From Perca fluviatilis (taxonomy: Eukaryota > Chordata > Actinopteri > Perciformes > Percidae), in NCBI RefSeq assembly GCF_010015445.1, contig NC_053126.1, forward strand, positions 17,623,169-17,687,168: a stretch of 64,000 bases of DNA, given 5' to 3'. The notes under the pieces are model-generated. The model worked only from the letters and a program-made list of their open reading frames with translations. It was not told where the DNA came from and did not search any database. The translations under genes and the position numbers were made by a program. Below, one piece after another: positions 44,926 to 58,032 of the stretch (position 1 is the first letter of the stretch; every line of letters begins with the position of its first letter).

Positions 44926-45813
44926 GAAGAAAAAAGGAGAAACAACTCAATGAGAGATTCCACTTCCTTTGACAGCTGGGGTGCAATGTGACTCATATGC
45001 GTGAAAAAATGGCAAAAAGTTGTACCAGTTGATAGAAATAGAAATGCATGAATGAAAGCTTCAGTCAGCTGAAACCTAACATGTGGTTTTCCAGTTTGTA
45101 GTGGATGTTCTCTTTGTGCTACGCAGTCTTTACCATTAGATGACCACCCATATACTTAGAAACCTATGGTAAAAGACTATCATTATAAATATCCACACTG
45201 TGGTGATTTACCTTTGTGCTTGTGTGCCCATTTTTAAAGTTGATTTACGAGGCTTTTCTTCCACAAGAATCAGTTTATCAGACAACCATGTTATTTTCTT
45301 GCTGCGTGATAAAAAACATTCTGAAAAATCCTTTAAATATCCGATCTGTGTGGTAACAGGTAAATGTCAAGGTCTCAGCAGTTTCTATTTGCTGCAGTGA
45401 CTTTAAAACATAGTAAACTGATTGATTTATTTTTTTAATATGAGTTTGAATTGTAATTCAGACCACATTACATCCTTATGCATCTGCAGACCCGTCACCA
45501 GACCTCAGTCTTAAGGGGGGCATATGAAATACATGGGAGGGCACAATTATTATTAGCGTACAGTACGTATATTTATAATAATCATATACTCTTGTTATAC
45601 TATTCGCACGTAATCATCACGTTAAACATAACCAACAGCAATATGACCAGGTAGCCTATATAGCCTACAACACATTACATAGAAGCAATGTTATGAATAT
45701 CCATAAAACACTTGACTATACAACATATTAGATGTAACACCAGAAGCATCTCTCAAACATTGCATTTTAAAGCAGTCAACAGAAGGATATGCATTGCTAT
45801 GCATGTGCCATGA

Positions 45814-45829
45814 GACACACACGCACGCA

Positions 45830-45870
<41 letters not shown>
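45814..45870. repeat. (CA)n/(CG) microsatellite
   Basis: CA units with interspersed cgcacg variants. Confidence 0.95.
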
Positions 45871-45871
<1 letters not shown>

Positions 45872-46020
45872 GAGACTTTGAACCTACCGGTACTTTGAGT
45901 GGAGGCAGCATGTCCTCTCTTCAGTCCCTCCTGTCATTTCAAGCTGCATGCTTATTTAAGCCCTTGTCTGTAAATCTTAAACCCCTTAATGAAGAAGGTC
46001 GCGTCCGATTATACAGATGT

Positions 46021-46399
46021 GAATTTCCTGCAGGCCTAACAAAATGCGGAGTCCTTTTCCACCAAGTAGCTTACGCAAGCCAGTCCCTGTTCAAATACCA
46101 GCTAGAGGAAAACTATCGGGTTTTTTTTAACCAAACATTTTGACTGGATATTTCCTCAACACAACCTGTTTGGGTTTGTCCGTCACACCCCCTGATTCAA
46201 CAGTTAGTTGTGGCCCAAATGCTGCCCCAGTCGCAGTTGCACTTGACCTGCAGGTCCTGCCAGGCCCAGGGTCGGGCTCCACGGAGCTACTAGCATCAGG
46301 CTCAGACTGTCGTCCAGGGGCTCCTTCTCCAACGACAACATCAGGAGGCGTCGGTGCCGTATCCAATTTGGCAGAGGAGAATGTTGGTGGGCTTTTCAA
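46021..46399 (-). pseudogene. hAT transposase N-terminal (TTF zinc finger) relic
   Basis: The minus frame from 46399 begins MKSPPTFSSAKLDTAPTPPD, a low-complexity leader, then KPKQVVLRKYPVKMFG and a stop at 46127. Beyond frame breaks, DWLA and, at 46062-46021, VEKDSAFC-stop-ACRKF follow. The order '..YP..MFG ... W(L)..S(V)E.DSAFCY.CR.F' is the TTF-type (ZMYM-like) zinc finger of hAT transposases. At least two stops and one shift make it non-functional. Confidence 0.7.
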
Positions 46400-46869
46400 C
46401 CACTTACGATATCCATGACGAACTGAAGCAAGTAAGCCGGCGAAAACTCATCCAGCTTTCAAAAATGTGCGGTAACTGTTGAGCGGCTACACTGACGTAG
46501 GCTACGTCACGTCGTAGCCTAACTTTCTTTTTAGTAAGGCCGTGATAGGCTGTTGCAGTGTAGATTCCCATCAATCAAACAAAAATCACACCATTGTTTA
46601 TTTATATTTTTAATGTTTTAATGATAAAGAATGCAACATTAATGCAACACAAAATTAGCAACTATGATAATATAAAATTAAAGTAATTTTTTTAAGAGGT
46701 CTGTGCCTCAAGTGGGGGGGCACAAGCATTTTTGGGGGCGGGCCCGGCCCCCTATGGCCCGCCCATAACGACGGGTGTGTGCATCTGTAACGACTGATCA
46801 AAGTTTATCTGTAATGTCTTAAAGTGTTTGGTATCACAGAAGTTGTGTGCACATCCAAAAAAACTCAGT

Positions 46870-48360
46870 GGTAAACACACAATTAAAGGGAATGTGGTGG
46901 CGAACAGTTTTCCAGAAGCACCTTGGTGCTGACCGAAAGTCCTTCTCCATGTCTTCTCCAACCTTCTCCCACACCCACTGCTTTGTCTCTTTCATGGCAG
47001 AGGCTGCAGCCCTTTGGGCCCTTCGTTACCCTGCAACTGCCTCCGGAGTCCTCTGGGATAACATATCGCGGAAAGACTCCTTCATCAGTCGGACAGCTTC
47101 CCTGACCACCGGTGTCCACCACGGTGTTCGTGGAATACCGCCCCTTGAGGCACCTAAGACCCTAAGACCACAGCTCCTCGCCGCAGCTTCAGCAATGGAA
47201 ACTTTGAACATTGTCCACTCGGGTTCAATGCCCCCAGCCTCCACAGGGATGCACGAGAAGCTCCGCCGAAGGTGTGAGTTGAAAGTCTGTCGGACAGAGG
47301 CCTCCTCCAGACGTTCCCAATGTACCTGCACTACCCGTTTGGGCTTACCAGGTCTGTCCAGAGTCTTCCCCCACCCCCTGACCCAACTCACCACTAGATG
47401 GTGATCGGTTGACAGCTCCGCCCCTCTCTTCACCCGAGTGTCCAAAACATACGGCCTCAGATCAGATGAAACGATTATAAAATCAATCATTGATCTTTGG
47501 CCTAGGGTGCTCTGGTACCAAGTACACTTATGAGCATCCCTATGTTCGAACATGGTGTTTGTTATAGACAATCCATGACTAGCACAGAAGTCCAACAACA
47601 CTCTGGTTTAGATCAGGGAGGCCGTTCCTCCCAATCACGCCTCTCCATGTGTCTCCGTCATTGCCCACATGCGCGTTGAAGTCCCCCAGCAGAACAATGG
47701 AGTCCCCCACTGGAGCCCCATGCAGGATTCCACTCAAGGTCTCCAAGAAGGCCGAATACTCCGAACTCTTGTTTGGTGCCAATGCACCAACAACAGTCAG
47801 TTTTCCCCCCCACAACCCGCAGGCGTAGGGAGGCGACCCTCTCGTCCACCGGGGTAAACTCCAACGTAGAGGCGCTCAGCCGGGGGCTTGTGAGTATCCC
47901 CACACCCGCCCGGCACCTCACACTCTGGGCAACTCTGGAGAAGAAAAGAGTCCAACCCCTATCCAGGAGTATGGTTCCAGAACCGAGACTGTGCGTAGAG
48001 TTAAGCCCCACCAGATCTAACCGGTAGCGCTCCAACTCCCGCACCAGTTCTGGCTCCTTCCCCCAAAGAGAGGTGACATTCCACGTCCCCAGAGCCAGCG
48101 TCTGCTGCCCAGGTCTGGTCCGTCGAGGCCCCTGACCTTCACTGCCACCCATGTGGCAGCACACCCGACCCCAGCGGTTCCTCCCACAGGTGGTGGGCCC
48201 ATGGGATGGAGAGATGGGGGCTCCGTAGCTTTTTCAGGCTGTGCCTGGCTGGGCTCCATGGCAAACCTGGCCACCAGACGCTTGCTGACGAGCCCCCCAT
48301 CTGGGCCTGGCTCCAGACGGGGGCCCCGGGCTTCCTCCGGGCAGGGTCACTCCATCTCTA
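46870..48360 (-). pseudogene. LINE 5' half: APE-type endonuclease region, frameshifted, 3'-truncated
   Basis: Minus strand. Starts around 48240 with a leader containing MEPSQAQPEKATEPP, then GTWNVTSLWGKEPELVREL and an STHS/GSG region. A first frame break follows. Next come [30 protein letters not shown], then SITNTMFEHRD, MIDFIIVSSDLRPYV and STDHHLVVSW. These are the catalytic blocks (N, DFN, SDH) of apurinic-type LINE endonucleases. The linker toward reverse transcriptase (RGGIPRTPWWTPVVREAVRL ... FWKTVRHHI) then stops abruptly near 46875. No reverse-transcriptase domain follows. Fish genome annotations often mislabel this sequence as 'craniofacial development protein 2-like'. Loss of the 3' half is unusual for LINE copies. 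Confidence 0.8.
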
Positions 48361-48368
48361 CCTCAGTC

Positions 48369-48402
48369 ACATATATATATATATATATATATTATATCAT
48401 AA

Positions 48403-48478
<76 letters not shown>
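48369..48478. repeat. (AT)n/(GT)n compound microsatellite
   Basis: Two AT tracts joined by short GT runs, directly at the 5' end of the LINE fragment. Confidence 0.97.
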
Positions 48479-49879
48479 TTATGACGATTTGGCATCAGGC
48501 TGGGGTCTAGATGAATGAACAACAGAGCATTGGTGGTGTTTTAATACAGGGAAAAACCAATGGGGTAAGCAAGCCTCTGCAAAGCGTACCTCCTATGGAG
48601 CCATTTTGTTGCTAATAAGCTTTGGGAAAAACTATGGCTCGAAGCCGCATTGGGTTAATTACATTTAATTATTCTCAACACACTTGTAATATTCTCTTTT
48701 GATTAAAAAAATATATCTGCAGCTTTCCCAACATGCCTTTATCAGGACACCTGATGGACCTGCATGACCCACAGGAGTCCTGCAATTATGCAGGCTGTCA
48801 GGTCCAATTCAAGGCACGTACGGGAATACGTACGAAATGTACAAAATGATTCAGATGGCCTCACATGGAGCCCTATAGATGTCAATTGCTCTGGATGTAT
48901 GAATACAGGAGGAGGTAGCAGTATGTCGAAACAGCATGACAACAAAGGTTTAAAAGCCACTTTTTGATGCAATTAGAAAATTAGATTCATTTCTTCAGGC
49001 ACCCTATGGATTACTGCGACTGACAAATATCCTGAGAAAAGATCATTCTTGTTTGTTTATTCAAAGGAGCAGAATGTGTTGCTAGAACCAGCCATTACCT
49101 CAAATTACATTATCGTCTTTTCAAAGAATCAAAACCACTTGTGGTAAGTGTGTAAGCAGGTTTGTTTCAGCAGTCGGCTCTGGAAAAGATCTACGGCTCG
49201 CATCTCTCTTCTAAGGAAGACACTCCTCCAACAAAGCATGTCTAATTTGAAAAAGAATGAAGTGGGGAAAAAGCGATTTCAATGAGCCAGGAAATGTAAT
49301 GCATCTGGCCCAGCAGCTTTGATGGGAGTCTATCAACTCCAATATTAATGTATTTGAGTGGCCATTCATGTGTTGTGCTCTCGCGCTGAGAGAAAACACA
49401 GTTGTTCTATTACATGGGTTAGCACTTCTATAGAGATCACCTGAGACCAGCTGGACTTTTTCCCTCCACATCCTCCCCTGCATTGTCACTGCTGTGCTGA
49501 GTGAAGTGAAGTCAAACAAATGGAACCTACAGTATGCAGATGAGACAAGCCTGAAAATGGCCATTGTATTGTTTGTTATTTGATTCACTGAAGAGCATCG
49601 AGAGACAAATTATGAAGCTCTTTCATGGCCAGTGAATGGGACTGATTTATAGACATGGTAACAGCACACAGGTTGATTTTATAAAAATATGGGGATATAT
49701 TCTGGTTCATAACAGTACAATAAATAAAACAAATGATTCAGACTAACATTGCCTCTTTATGATATATTTTACCCTTCTTTGGATATTAAGGTTGTCCATA
49801 ATCACTGCATAATGTTTAAATAGAATATAAGCAACAGTCTGGATTCAGGATTGTTTTTTTGTTTAGATTTGATTAAAGG
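48479..49879. other. Non-coding, nothing recognised
   Basis: No gene or delimited repeat found. Confidence 0.4.
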
Positions 49880-50060
49880 AATAGTATCGCATTTAAGGAA
49901 AAACGCTTATTCGCTTTCTTGCCAAGAGTTAGATAAGAAGATTTATACCACTTTTTTTGTGTTTACAGTAAATATGTAGCTGGAGCTACAGTCAGTTAGC
50001 TTAGCACAAAGACTGGAAACAGGGGGAAATAGCTAGCTTAGCTCTGTAACAAAATCTGCA
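49880..50060 (+). repeat. Partial MITE ('gctttcttgcc' family)
   Basis: aaacgcttattcgctttctt, gccaagagttagataagaag, gtcagttagcttagcacaaa and gactggaaacagggggaaat. Same family as 19830-19990 and 58632-60148. Confidence 0.6.
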
Positions 50061-52089
50061 CATAAATTCCAGCACATGAAGTTTAAAGATTTATCAGAAA
50101 TACATTTGTGGTCAATAGCAATTCAAAGCCTCAGCTCAAAGATGTACCTTTAAGAAAGCGACCCATTAGGTTTAGTAAATAAGACATTTAGAGGCAACTA
50201 AACACATGTGTTCAAGCTCTGCAACACCTACTGCACTTTCTTGAAATTATCTTTCTAATTCACAGACTGAAAAGGGAATTGGGATAGACCAAGCATGTAA
50301 ACATGATGGCAGCAGTCTGGCACTTCATAAGTGCAAATGTCAAAGGGCGTTTAGGTGCAGTGAAGAGCATGCAGAGGTTGGAGCTTTTTCCACAGGCAGC
50401 AGCGCAGCTCACCAGCGGTGGGAAATGGAGGACATCTTGCCAGGGTTATGACTTCAAACATGTAACAGCCTCAGTAGCTTCAGGCCAAGGGAACAGATTG
50501 CTCCAATTACAGCAAGCCTCACGCACCGGAGTCCCCTTGACACATGCAACGGTCTATTGGAGTGGACTTAGGGTAGCGGTATGTTGCTCTGGAGCACTGG
50601 GGGTCCTCACATCCCACTGCCAATCTGTATTCTGTTTGAACCCCGCAGACATCCCCTTTTACCCCAGCTTTCGTTTCACATTCTGTTCAGACTGTGTGTT
50701 TTTAGCTGCCAACACAGGTGATTGGCACCTTCTCTCTGAATTTATAACAAAATCAATTCTCTAACAGCATCCGTGAGCACATCAATCTAAGAGAGATGCT
50801 TTCTACCCTCTCATTTTCAGCTTCTCAGCCACAGAGGGGTTATAGATGATTCCCTCAGTATACTTACCCATATCTGCTCTGAGAGCTGTAGCAGAGCACT
50901 GCTTTAATTGGCAGCGTCAAGTAATGCACATGTTAGGAGCCAGCAGCATTGGGAATCGCCTTGTTAATTGAGGGCCGTAGTTGAGAGATTGACTAATTGA
51001 TCAAGGCCTTTACAGAGGTAGATAATTCATGGCGGCAACACTGCTGGAGGAGGAGCCTTGTCAGAGATGATTCATGTGTCTCTTGGAGGAGAGTTGGTCT
51101 CTGTGGTCTCTTTTGTTCAGTAGGCCCGGCGTGAAGGGGATTGTATCATCAGCACCTCCGCCCAACCGCTCGCTTCTCCCTCTAAATCAGAATTAAAAAG
51201 GTGAGGCTGGTGTTGATAGGTTGCCACAAATGATACAGTGTTGTATGCCTGTATGTTTCCCCAGATGGCTGCTGCACTCCCCGTACACCATCAAGATACA
51301 GGGAAGATGTATGGTTGTGTTGTAATGAGGGACCCCAAGTCATGGAGGAAATGTCTCCATCACACAGGTAGAGAGGTAATCATGCCCCTGTGTACTGTAC
51401 TCTGGGAAAAAAATGAAATGTGTGGCAACAACGCAAAGCTTATAAATTAAAGGAGAGGCTGAAAAACCACTGATCGGATCTGTGGATTTAGATGGTGCAC
51501 AATGTTGTGTAGTAACAAAATATCGGATGTTTGTGTCTTTATGTCAGAATATCCATGTAGTGTGTGAATGTGGTATGGACAGGATGGTGAGCAGGACTTA
51601 GGAACGCAGGCACGTTTAGGCTGTGGTAGGAGTAATGGAAGATAATGTGGTAGATTTAGGGCAAATAAATGAGGCAAAATAGATACACTGAGAAAAAAGG
51701 CAAGTATTTTACTGTAAACGTTGAAGGGATGACACCCATGCATTTAATAGTTAATGGAGTTTGTTGGCAAAAGAAAAAAATAATGTTGAATAACACTATA
51801 GCTTTATCCTTTAAGGTAAAAACTATTTGATGATACATCATGGGGGGTATGTTTTGATAAATTTAGATGTGTATTTTTTAGATGTGCATCATTCTTCTCA
51901 GCAGAAGCAGCAGCAGCAGCAGTATCTACTGTTTATTTTTTTGCCCATAATTGAGCTTCCAGCTAAAATCAAGTGGAGTTGGGGCTCCAAATTTAATTTT
52001 GTGAAAGTGTCTTAGGGGAATTCAACTGATATTATAGATATGTTTGCATTGTAATTTAGAGGGGATTCCTTACAGTGACTTGGTGCTTG
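50061..52089. other. Non-coding, nothing recognised
   Basis: No gene called. A 153-codon frame at 50303-50764 has no recognisable domain and is treated as chance. The segment 50860-51080 looks like possible conserved non-coding DNA. Confidence 0.4.
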
Positions 52090-52857
52090 AGGGTCGTTAC
52101 AGAGTCAACGCATCGGTACGCATACGCGTCCGCAAGGCTACGCATCGCTACGCTTCGGCCGCCATTATGCGTCGATGCGTAGCCAAATGTGTCGTCCTAG
52201 TTTTTGATACGCGACGCACCGGTGCGCACAATACTATGCGTTGTCGGTGGGGGCGACACTGCATGTATTGTAGTAGTGCCCTATATTTAAATATAGGATA
52301 CTATATTGTACATTATCCAAAAATATTGAATCAACTTAGCTGAGCAAATTCATCAAACATAGGACTACTGAGTCACATTTTTCGGTATGTATCAACGTTG
52401 TGTGTGTGTGTGTGTGTGTCTATGCTGTGTGCCCTCCTCAAGAGGCTGAAATAGCGTACAGCAGGAGAGAGAGAGAGAGAGAGACCCAAATGTATTTATA
52501 TATTTTTAAAACCTGCTAAACCATGTTTATGCGACCTTTTATTAATGTATTGGTCAGTGCTACCCAATCGTAGTACACTGTACTGGTGGGGAAACACGCC
52601 AGCATCTGACAAAAAGAAGTCAGCCAGCCAGCTGCTCCCTGACGAGAGCCACTCTCCGGGAGGGTCTGGCTCTGCCGACCGAACACCGTGGAGCACTCTG
52701 CTACCCCCTGTTGCGTGGGCGGTGTATTGCATTTCACGCATCGCCCGTGACGCTTGCGTCTACCTGCGTCCACTGTTTAGACTATGAAAGGGAGCGCGTC
52801 GCTCGCGTTGCTTGTTCGCGTTGCTCGCGTTGCTCGCGTTGACTCTGTAACGGCCCT
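52090..52857. mobile_element. CpG-rich inverted-repeat element with subterminal 9-bp repeats
   Basis: The left end agggtcgttacagagtcaac (52090) matches the complement of the right end gttgactctgtaacggccct (52838-52857) with one mismatch. Next to the right end, gcgttgctc is repeated about four times (52805-52840). The left subterminal region has several acgcatcg/tacgcatac variants. The middle has (GT)n and (GA)n tracts. No coding frame is convincing. Flanking TTGGTGCT and TTGATGCT may be an imperfect 8-bp target duplication. Confidence 0.75.
52399..52484. repeat. (GT)n and (GA)n microsatellites
   Basis: GT at 52399-52419 and GA at 52464-52484, inside the CpG-rich element. Confidence 0.95.
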
Positions 52858-53468
52858 TGATGCTAAACTTAAAGGTGGAACCTGCATTATTTTCTCTATC
52901 GTGTTTATTTTGCAGGCACAGGTATATTCATGTATATACTGTACAAGTGTATAAGTACATGGTATGTATGAATGTGTGCATTTACAAATGTGTGTGCATA
53001 CACAAAACATTTATTATGTTCACCGACTGCAATCAAAAAATGACTTTGAGTGAATAATTTATTTTACGATGTCACACAGGCTACTCTCTGCTACAATATC
53101 ACCATATATTGGTTCACAGTATTTCTATGTTTTACTTAGCATTAGCATCAAGATTACAGGGGCACATCAGGGGGAAGGCTCATTACACCAGTTATACAGT
53201 TATAGACTGTAATCTATCCGAGCTCAAACACAAACATGTGAGGCTTGCCAAGTTTGCCTGCAGCATAATCTTCTACATCCTACAAGTAAAGGATTCATCT
53301 CAGTGTTTTAACAGCGGAAAGTATGGCAACTGGAAATGTTTTCTGTGGCCAGACAGAGAATCAAAGGGTCTTCCCACTCACATTTGAACTGTTTTTGATG
53401 GATTAAGTTCACAAAGTATGTTATTGATTACAGCAAAACTGCTCAATCCTCTTCACTCTGCTGCAGTG

Positions 53469-53505
53469 TAATTCACAACACACCTGTATGGTGTGTTGTG
53501 AATTA
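53469..53505. repeat. Perfect 15-bp hairpin
   Basis: taattcacaacacac (53469-53483), a 7-base loop, then the exact complement (53491-53505). Confidence 0.9.
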
Positions 53506-56500
53506 TACTTTTGGCACTGAAAATGATATCCTGATCATCAGTGGCTTAATACTAAATTATTTTTTAAACCAGTTGAATAAGTTAACTTCTCACATAGGTA
53601 TTTTAATTGTCAATGTCAAAAACACACTCAAGTTAAGATGAAACAAACTTAGAGGTCCACAGTGGGGCAGTGCAAATCCCCAACAAGGCAACTCTCCTCT
53701 GAACAGAGGAAAGTAATGAATTGGCTGGGTTTTGATTTCAAAGGAAATATAAGAAGCTTATGGAGGACAGCAGTCCTTCAGCCAGTTCAGCTGGTAATAT
53801 GTTAGACCTCTATTGATTCCTCTTTTTAACAGGTTTTTCACAGAACACATTATATATGAGAACGTTGGGTATTAAACTTTGTCATTAACATTTGATCAAA
53901 GGTGTTCACTGTTTTTTGTTTTTTTCACAGACCTACCACAGTGTCCTCACAAATCTGAAAAGACGAGAACACATGCAACGTTGATTTACGACATATCACA
54001 TGAAAGTTGTTGATGGTTGAATAATTGGAAATTTTGAAGGACCAATGCTACAGCCATTTCAAGACTGCAGTTTCCAAGGTTACCAGTAATGCAGCTTTAT
54101 TGTTTTAGGTAGTAGGACATGGGAATAGATCACAATTTGAATTTGATGAGGACTAAAAAGGAGATGAAATCTGTAAGTCTGCTGTGTTGGGTGATAAAAA
54201 TAATAGGGGGAAAAGGACTGGGAACAGGTGGCCACGATGTGTATGTCCTTGTTGAATTGTCCCTTAATAAAACGACAAACACCTTATAAAACGGTGGCAT
54301 ATACTATAAACACACTCAAACCCACACACCATATACAGTAGATGTGTATTGCTATTAAAAGAGAAACATGGAAATGAATCTCTGTAAAGTCCAGCATAAA
54401 AAAACATGAAGATCCAATTTATTCAAACATATTAAAGATTTATTCTAAGAGGTCAAAGTGTCAAAATGTGAACACAGAACTTGGATGATGGATCAGCACC
54501 CATTTGACAGCTGTACATGTTCAGGGAAGTGTACTGTATATTTGGTCATCGGAGAAGCAGGTGGTTATAAGAATGATGTTTTGGTTCCTGGTCAGCACTC
54601 TTGATACAATGCATGAGAAGATTCATTTGAATGGAAAAAGCATGTCCAAACTTCTGACTGGTACTGTATATTTGTGCATTTTGAAGGGGGTTTGAAACGA
54701 TAATGACTGTTATTAAAAACAATGGAAAATATGGTGACTTTCCCCCCCATATGGAGCATCTCTGTCACACATGCAGAACTGAACAGAGAGCTAATGAAAG
54801 CTCATTGTTCAGAGTCCAGAGTGGAAATCATCAATCAGCTACTGAGGTTTCCTAAATCAATACCATGCAATGACACTCTGGCATACGTCCGCCCAAAGAC
54901 TGTTGGGACGAAAAGAGCAAGACTCTGCCACGATGGGTCTTCCTCTCTCCCTCCTTATTTACCAAGGCACTTGTTTGTGACAGAAACTGTGGCAGGTCAC
55001 AGGTGCCACAGAAATTAACCATCTTCTTCCTTCCACTGCAAACAAGTGTGAACATTTACCCTCCCCTTCACTGACATGCAGCTCTGTGGATGCAGTCACC
55101 CGGTGCATTAGATTTCAACTTGTACACAAATGAAGAATAGACTCCTTTTCGCAAGTAGAGGTGACTGCTGACCCAGTTTGAAGCTGGTAACGTGTGCCAA
55201 GGTCAGACACCCACAGTATTTATTTGTTCACAAAATGCCAAAAGGCATTTTGACTCAGGTGTTTTCAACGTTATGTGTTTTTTTGTGCATGTTCATTTTC
55301 AATTCTGGATGTCTCTCTGGTCTTTTCTCACCTTTGTGAGCCTGTATGCAGTACAAAGAAAATAATAAAGGATCCTTTTTTTTGTACCAGTAATAGGTAC
55401 AAAAACATAGATTTCCATCTCTTTTTTGAACAATCTCCTTTTCTATCTACCAGCTTTAAATTCAACAATATATACAATATAATATAGTAACAAGGCACAT
55501 ACATTTTATTAAGTTATTTCCATTCTTTCTATAAGGAGTTCTCTATTGGCCATGTTCGTTGTTGGCATGTTTATGGGTCAGACACATCTATTTGTTTACT
55601 TGAAGCAATCAATTATATTGGAGAGTACAGTCAAACATAACTGATAATAATAGTGTTCTGTCTCTTGACAGGATTTTGAAGTCTTAATCTTTGTTTCCCA
55701 GCCTCTCTGTAATGTTGTGGGATGGCATTCATTCATCTGACCTGATGAAAAGCCTTTGGAGTCCAAAATTTGTCAACAAAAAACGCATGAGATACGCGAC
55801 TATCTCTGTTTCTTCTAAGCATATCAAATTATTTAACCATGATAGGGAGGACTGTGCTGCCACAATACTGCTCTCTGCTGGTAAATGGACCTCTTATATG
55901 AGACTGACCTTTGATCTGTTAAGAGCTGGAGAGAATGAGCATTCATGTTTCTATTTGTTAAAGAAGTATTTTTGCCATTTACAAAAAGCTCTCCGCAAAA
56001 AACCCTGGATGAGTTATCATATTATGATATTAATAATACAGTATACTTGCATATGTATGAAGAGGGATTAATCATCAAACCAGTATTATTGAAAAGAAAT
56101 GTCCTGTACCTCAGAAGTGCAGCACGCCAGGCATGCTGTGTTTAGGCAGATTTGCCGTCTCCTCATGCAGGTTTATGGCACACATCCACCACTTTGTGAC
56201 TTACATACTCACAGACTGTGGGGGTCGTGCAGTTTTAGTAATGGTTCACAAGATCCCCAGCTGCAGGGGCCTCCTGAACATTTGGAGTAATATCACTTTG
56301 TTCAGATCCTCTAGTCGTATGTATGAGCTCTACACTAGCACCTTGTCAGGAGCTTAGAATTTCCTGCAGAGCCCCTGGAGCTGACCACCCACCTCTTTTT
56401 TAGCCTTGTTAAAGAACCAAAGGAAATCATATTTCAAGATGGATACCTCTCTCTTCATCTGCACTATGCTTATTACTGCATCCAAGAAAGATCAAAGCTA

Positions 56501-57954
56501 CCTAAACTACCCTCAGAGCTTGCAGGCCCCTGAAGATTCTTCACAGTACTAGAATAACAAGGTGAAGACTGCCTCCACTTTTATCTTCACCTTGCTTAGC
56601 AAGTAAGTCATATCATATTTGTCAGAAGTGAGTCTTTTTGGCCAGAAGTGCCATGCTCTTCTTATATATGCTGTGAAGGAGAGTTGATTATTCGAGCAGG
56701 CAAACACATTCAATGTCATTATTTCTTTTTTATTTGCCACTAAAGGGTGAAAACGTGCATTGCCCCACTGCCAGGTATTGATTTATGCATCGGCATTACC
56801 CAAAACTTAGCAGCAATAATCAAATGTGACCAGTATCAAGCGGTGACTAAGGCAGCCGACTAACCTGGGGACCCTCTCTCTCTCTGTCTATCCTGAAACA
56901 GCTGTTTGAGCTCTAATTAAAGGGAAGTAGCAGGTGTCACCTGAGCCCCAACTGCAGGAGCACACCTGGTTGCATTAATTTGATCCAAAGTGGTTTTGAC
57001 GGACTGCCTGCACTCTGGCGTCCCACATTAAGCCGCTGGAACTGAGCACCTGCTTGGAGCGAGCAGGCAAGAGTGCTCCACTAACACCGCTCTGTGGAGG
57101 TACGCGAAGCTTCATCCCTAAGTCATCCCTTACCATGACTTGACTAGCAACATCTGCAAGTGAGCAGACCTGCGCCGCCAACCTGTAGTCACGCTGAGCT
57201 GGTGGCTGGGTGTGCCCAAGATAATTGTCTGTGGAAACCTCCCTGAGGCTGTAAAGGCAGCTTGTTTCAGATCTCCTGATGATTTCACAGGACATTTAAC
57301 TTTACACCTCTCATTTGTTGCCTCTTCAGGGCATTTCCAAATGTCCATTACCAGGTTCCCGAGGAAAGTAGCAACCCTTAACCTCCAGTAGTTTTTATGT
57401 TGGCATAAATTGCCTTGGGGATAAACGTGACTGCATTGGAGGTACTGACGTGTTTTTGTGCAAGCTTAAGCAAACCTGACAAAAAATACTCAGATTGTAT
57501 AATTGCAGAAGCACTGTTGTGTCTTCTCTCTGATACTTCAATTGCCCAATGAAATTTACATAAGCCAAGAATGAAGCTGCAGCGGTTTGAAAGGGTCCTG
57601 CCTCGGGTCATGCTGCACTCTCTGTTGCAACAGTTTCTTTGTGCCACGACAATACATTAATTTCACGAGTCAACAGGCTACGACTTGCAGTTTGTGTCGA
57701 GCTAAACAGTGTTTAATTGGATTCTGATCCATGGCAACACCACCGGAGGCTTGTTTCCATCTTTTATTTCAGCAGCACCTGGAGCGTAATGGGGGTGATT
57801 ACATCCCTCCTGTGGTGTCCCGGTGGTTCAGCCTTCGCAGGCCCATGGGAATACACTGCTAACAGTCACGGCCCATGCTGCCCTGCTGCCCTGTTTGGCT
57901 GCTGGTAAACCCTGAGCTGCTGCTGCTGAGCGGTTTTGTTACAGCACTGCTGAG

Positions 57955-57956
<2 letters not shown>
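53506..57956. other. Long non-coding stretch
   Basis: About 4.4 kb without a supported gene. A 126-codon frame at 55691-56071 has no recognisable domain or splice context. The part 56850-56990 has conserved-looking composition with ctctaattaaag. Confidence 0.4.
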
Positions 57957-57999
<43 letters not shown>

Positions 58000-58032
58000 C
58001 ACATCAAAAAAAAAAAAAAAAAAAAAAAAAAA
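57957..58032. repeat. Two poly(A) tracts
   Basis: About 40 A (57957-57996), then cctcacatc, then about 27 A (58006-58032), followed shortly by cttcacatcc. This could be a duplicated retroposon tail or consensus error. Confidence 0.9.

Larger units (their letters stand above)
45487..46779 (-). mobile_element. hAT deletion derivative with 8-bp target duplication
   Basis: Flanked by TGCATCTG on both sides (45479-45486 and 46780-46787). The ends are CAGACCCGTC and, in complement, CACACCCGTC, a short inverted repeat of hAT type. On the minus strand it retains the N-terminal part of a transposase gene with a TTF-type zinc finger, next to its 5' end. A CA/CG dinucleotide tract (45814-45870) lies inside. 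It is 1293 bp, well short of an autonomous hAT element, so the catalytic region is deleted. Confidence 0.85.

Noticed and set aside
50303..50764. 153-codon open frame
   Set aside because: Longest unexplained frame outside transposons, but with no recognisable domain, no promoter or splice context, and composition like its surroundings.
52516..52773. 85-codon minus frame with Cys residues
   Set aside because: Lies in the CpG-rich MITE; no zinc-finger spacing and three alternative frames are equally open.
55691..56071. 126-codon plus frame
   Set aside because: No recognised motif and no supporting context.
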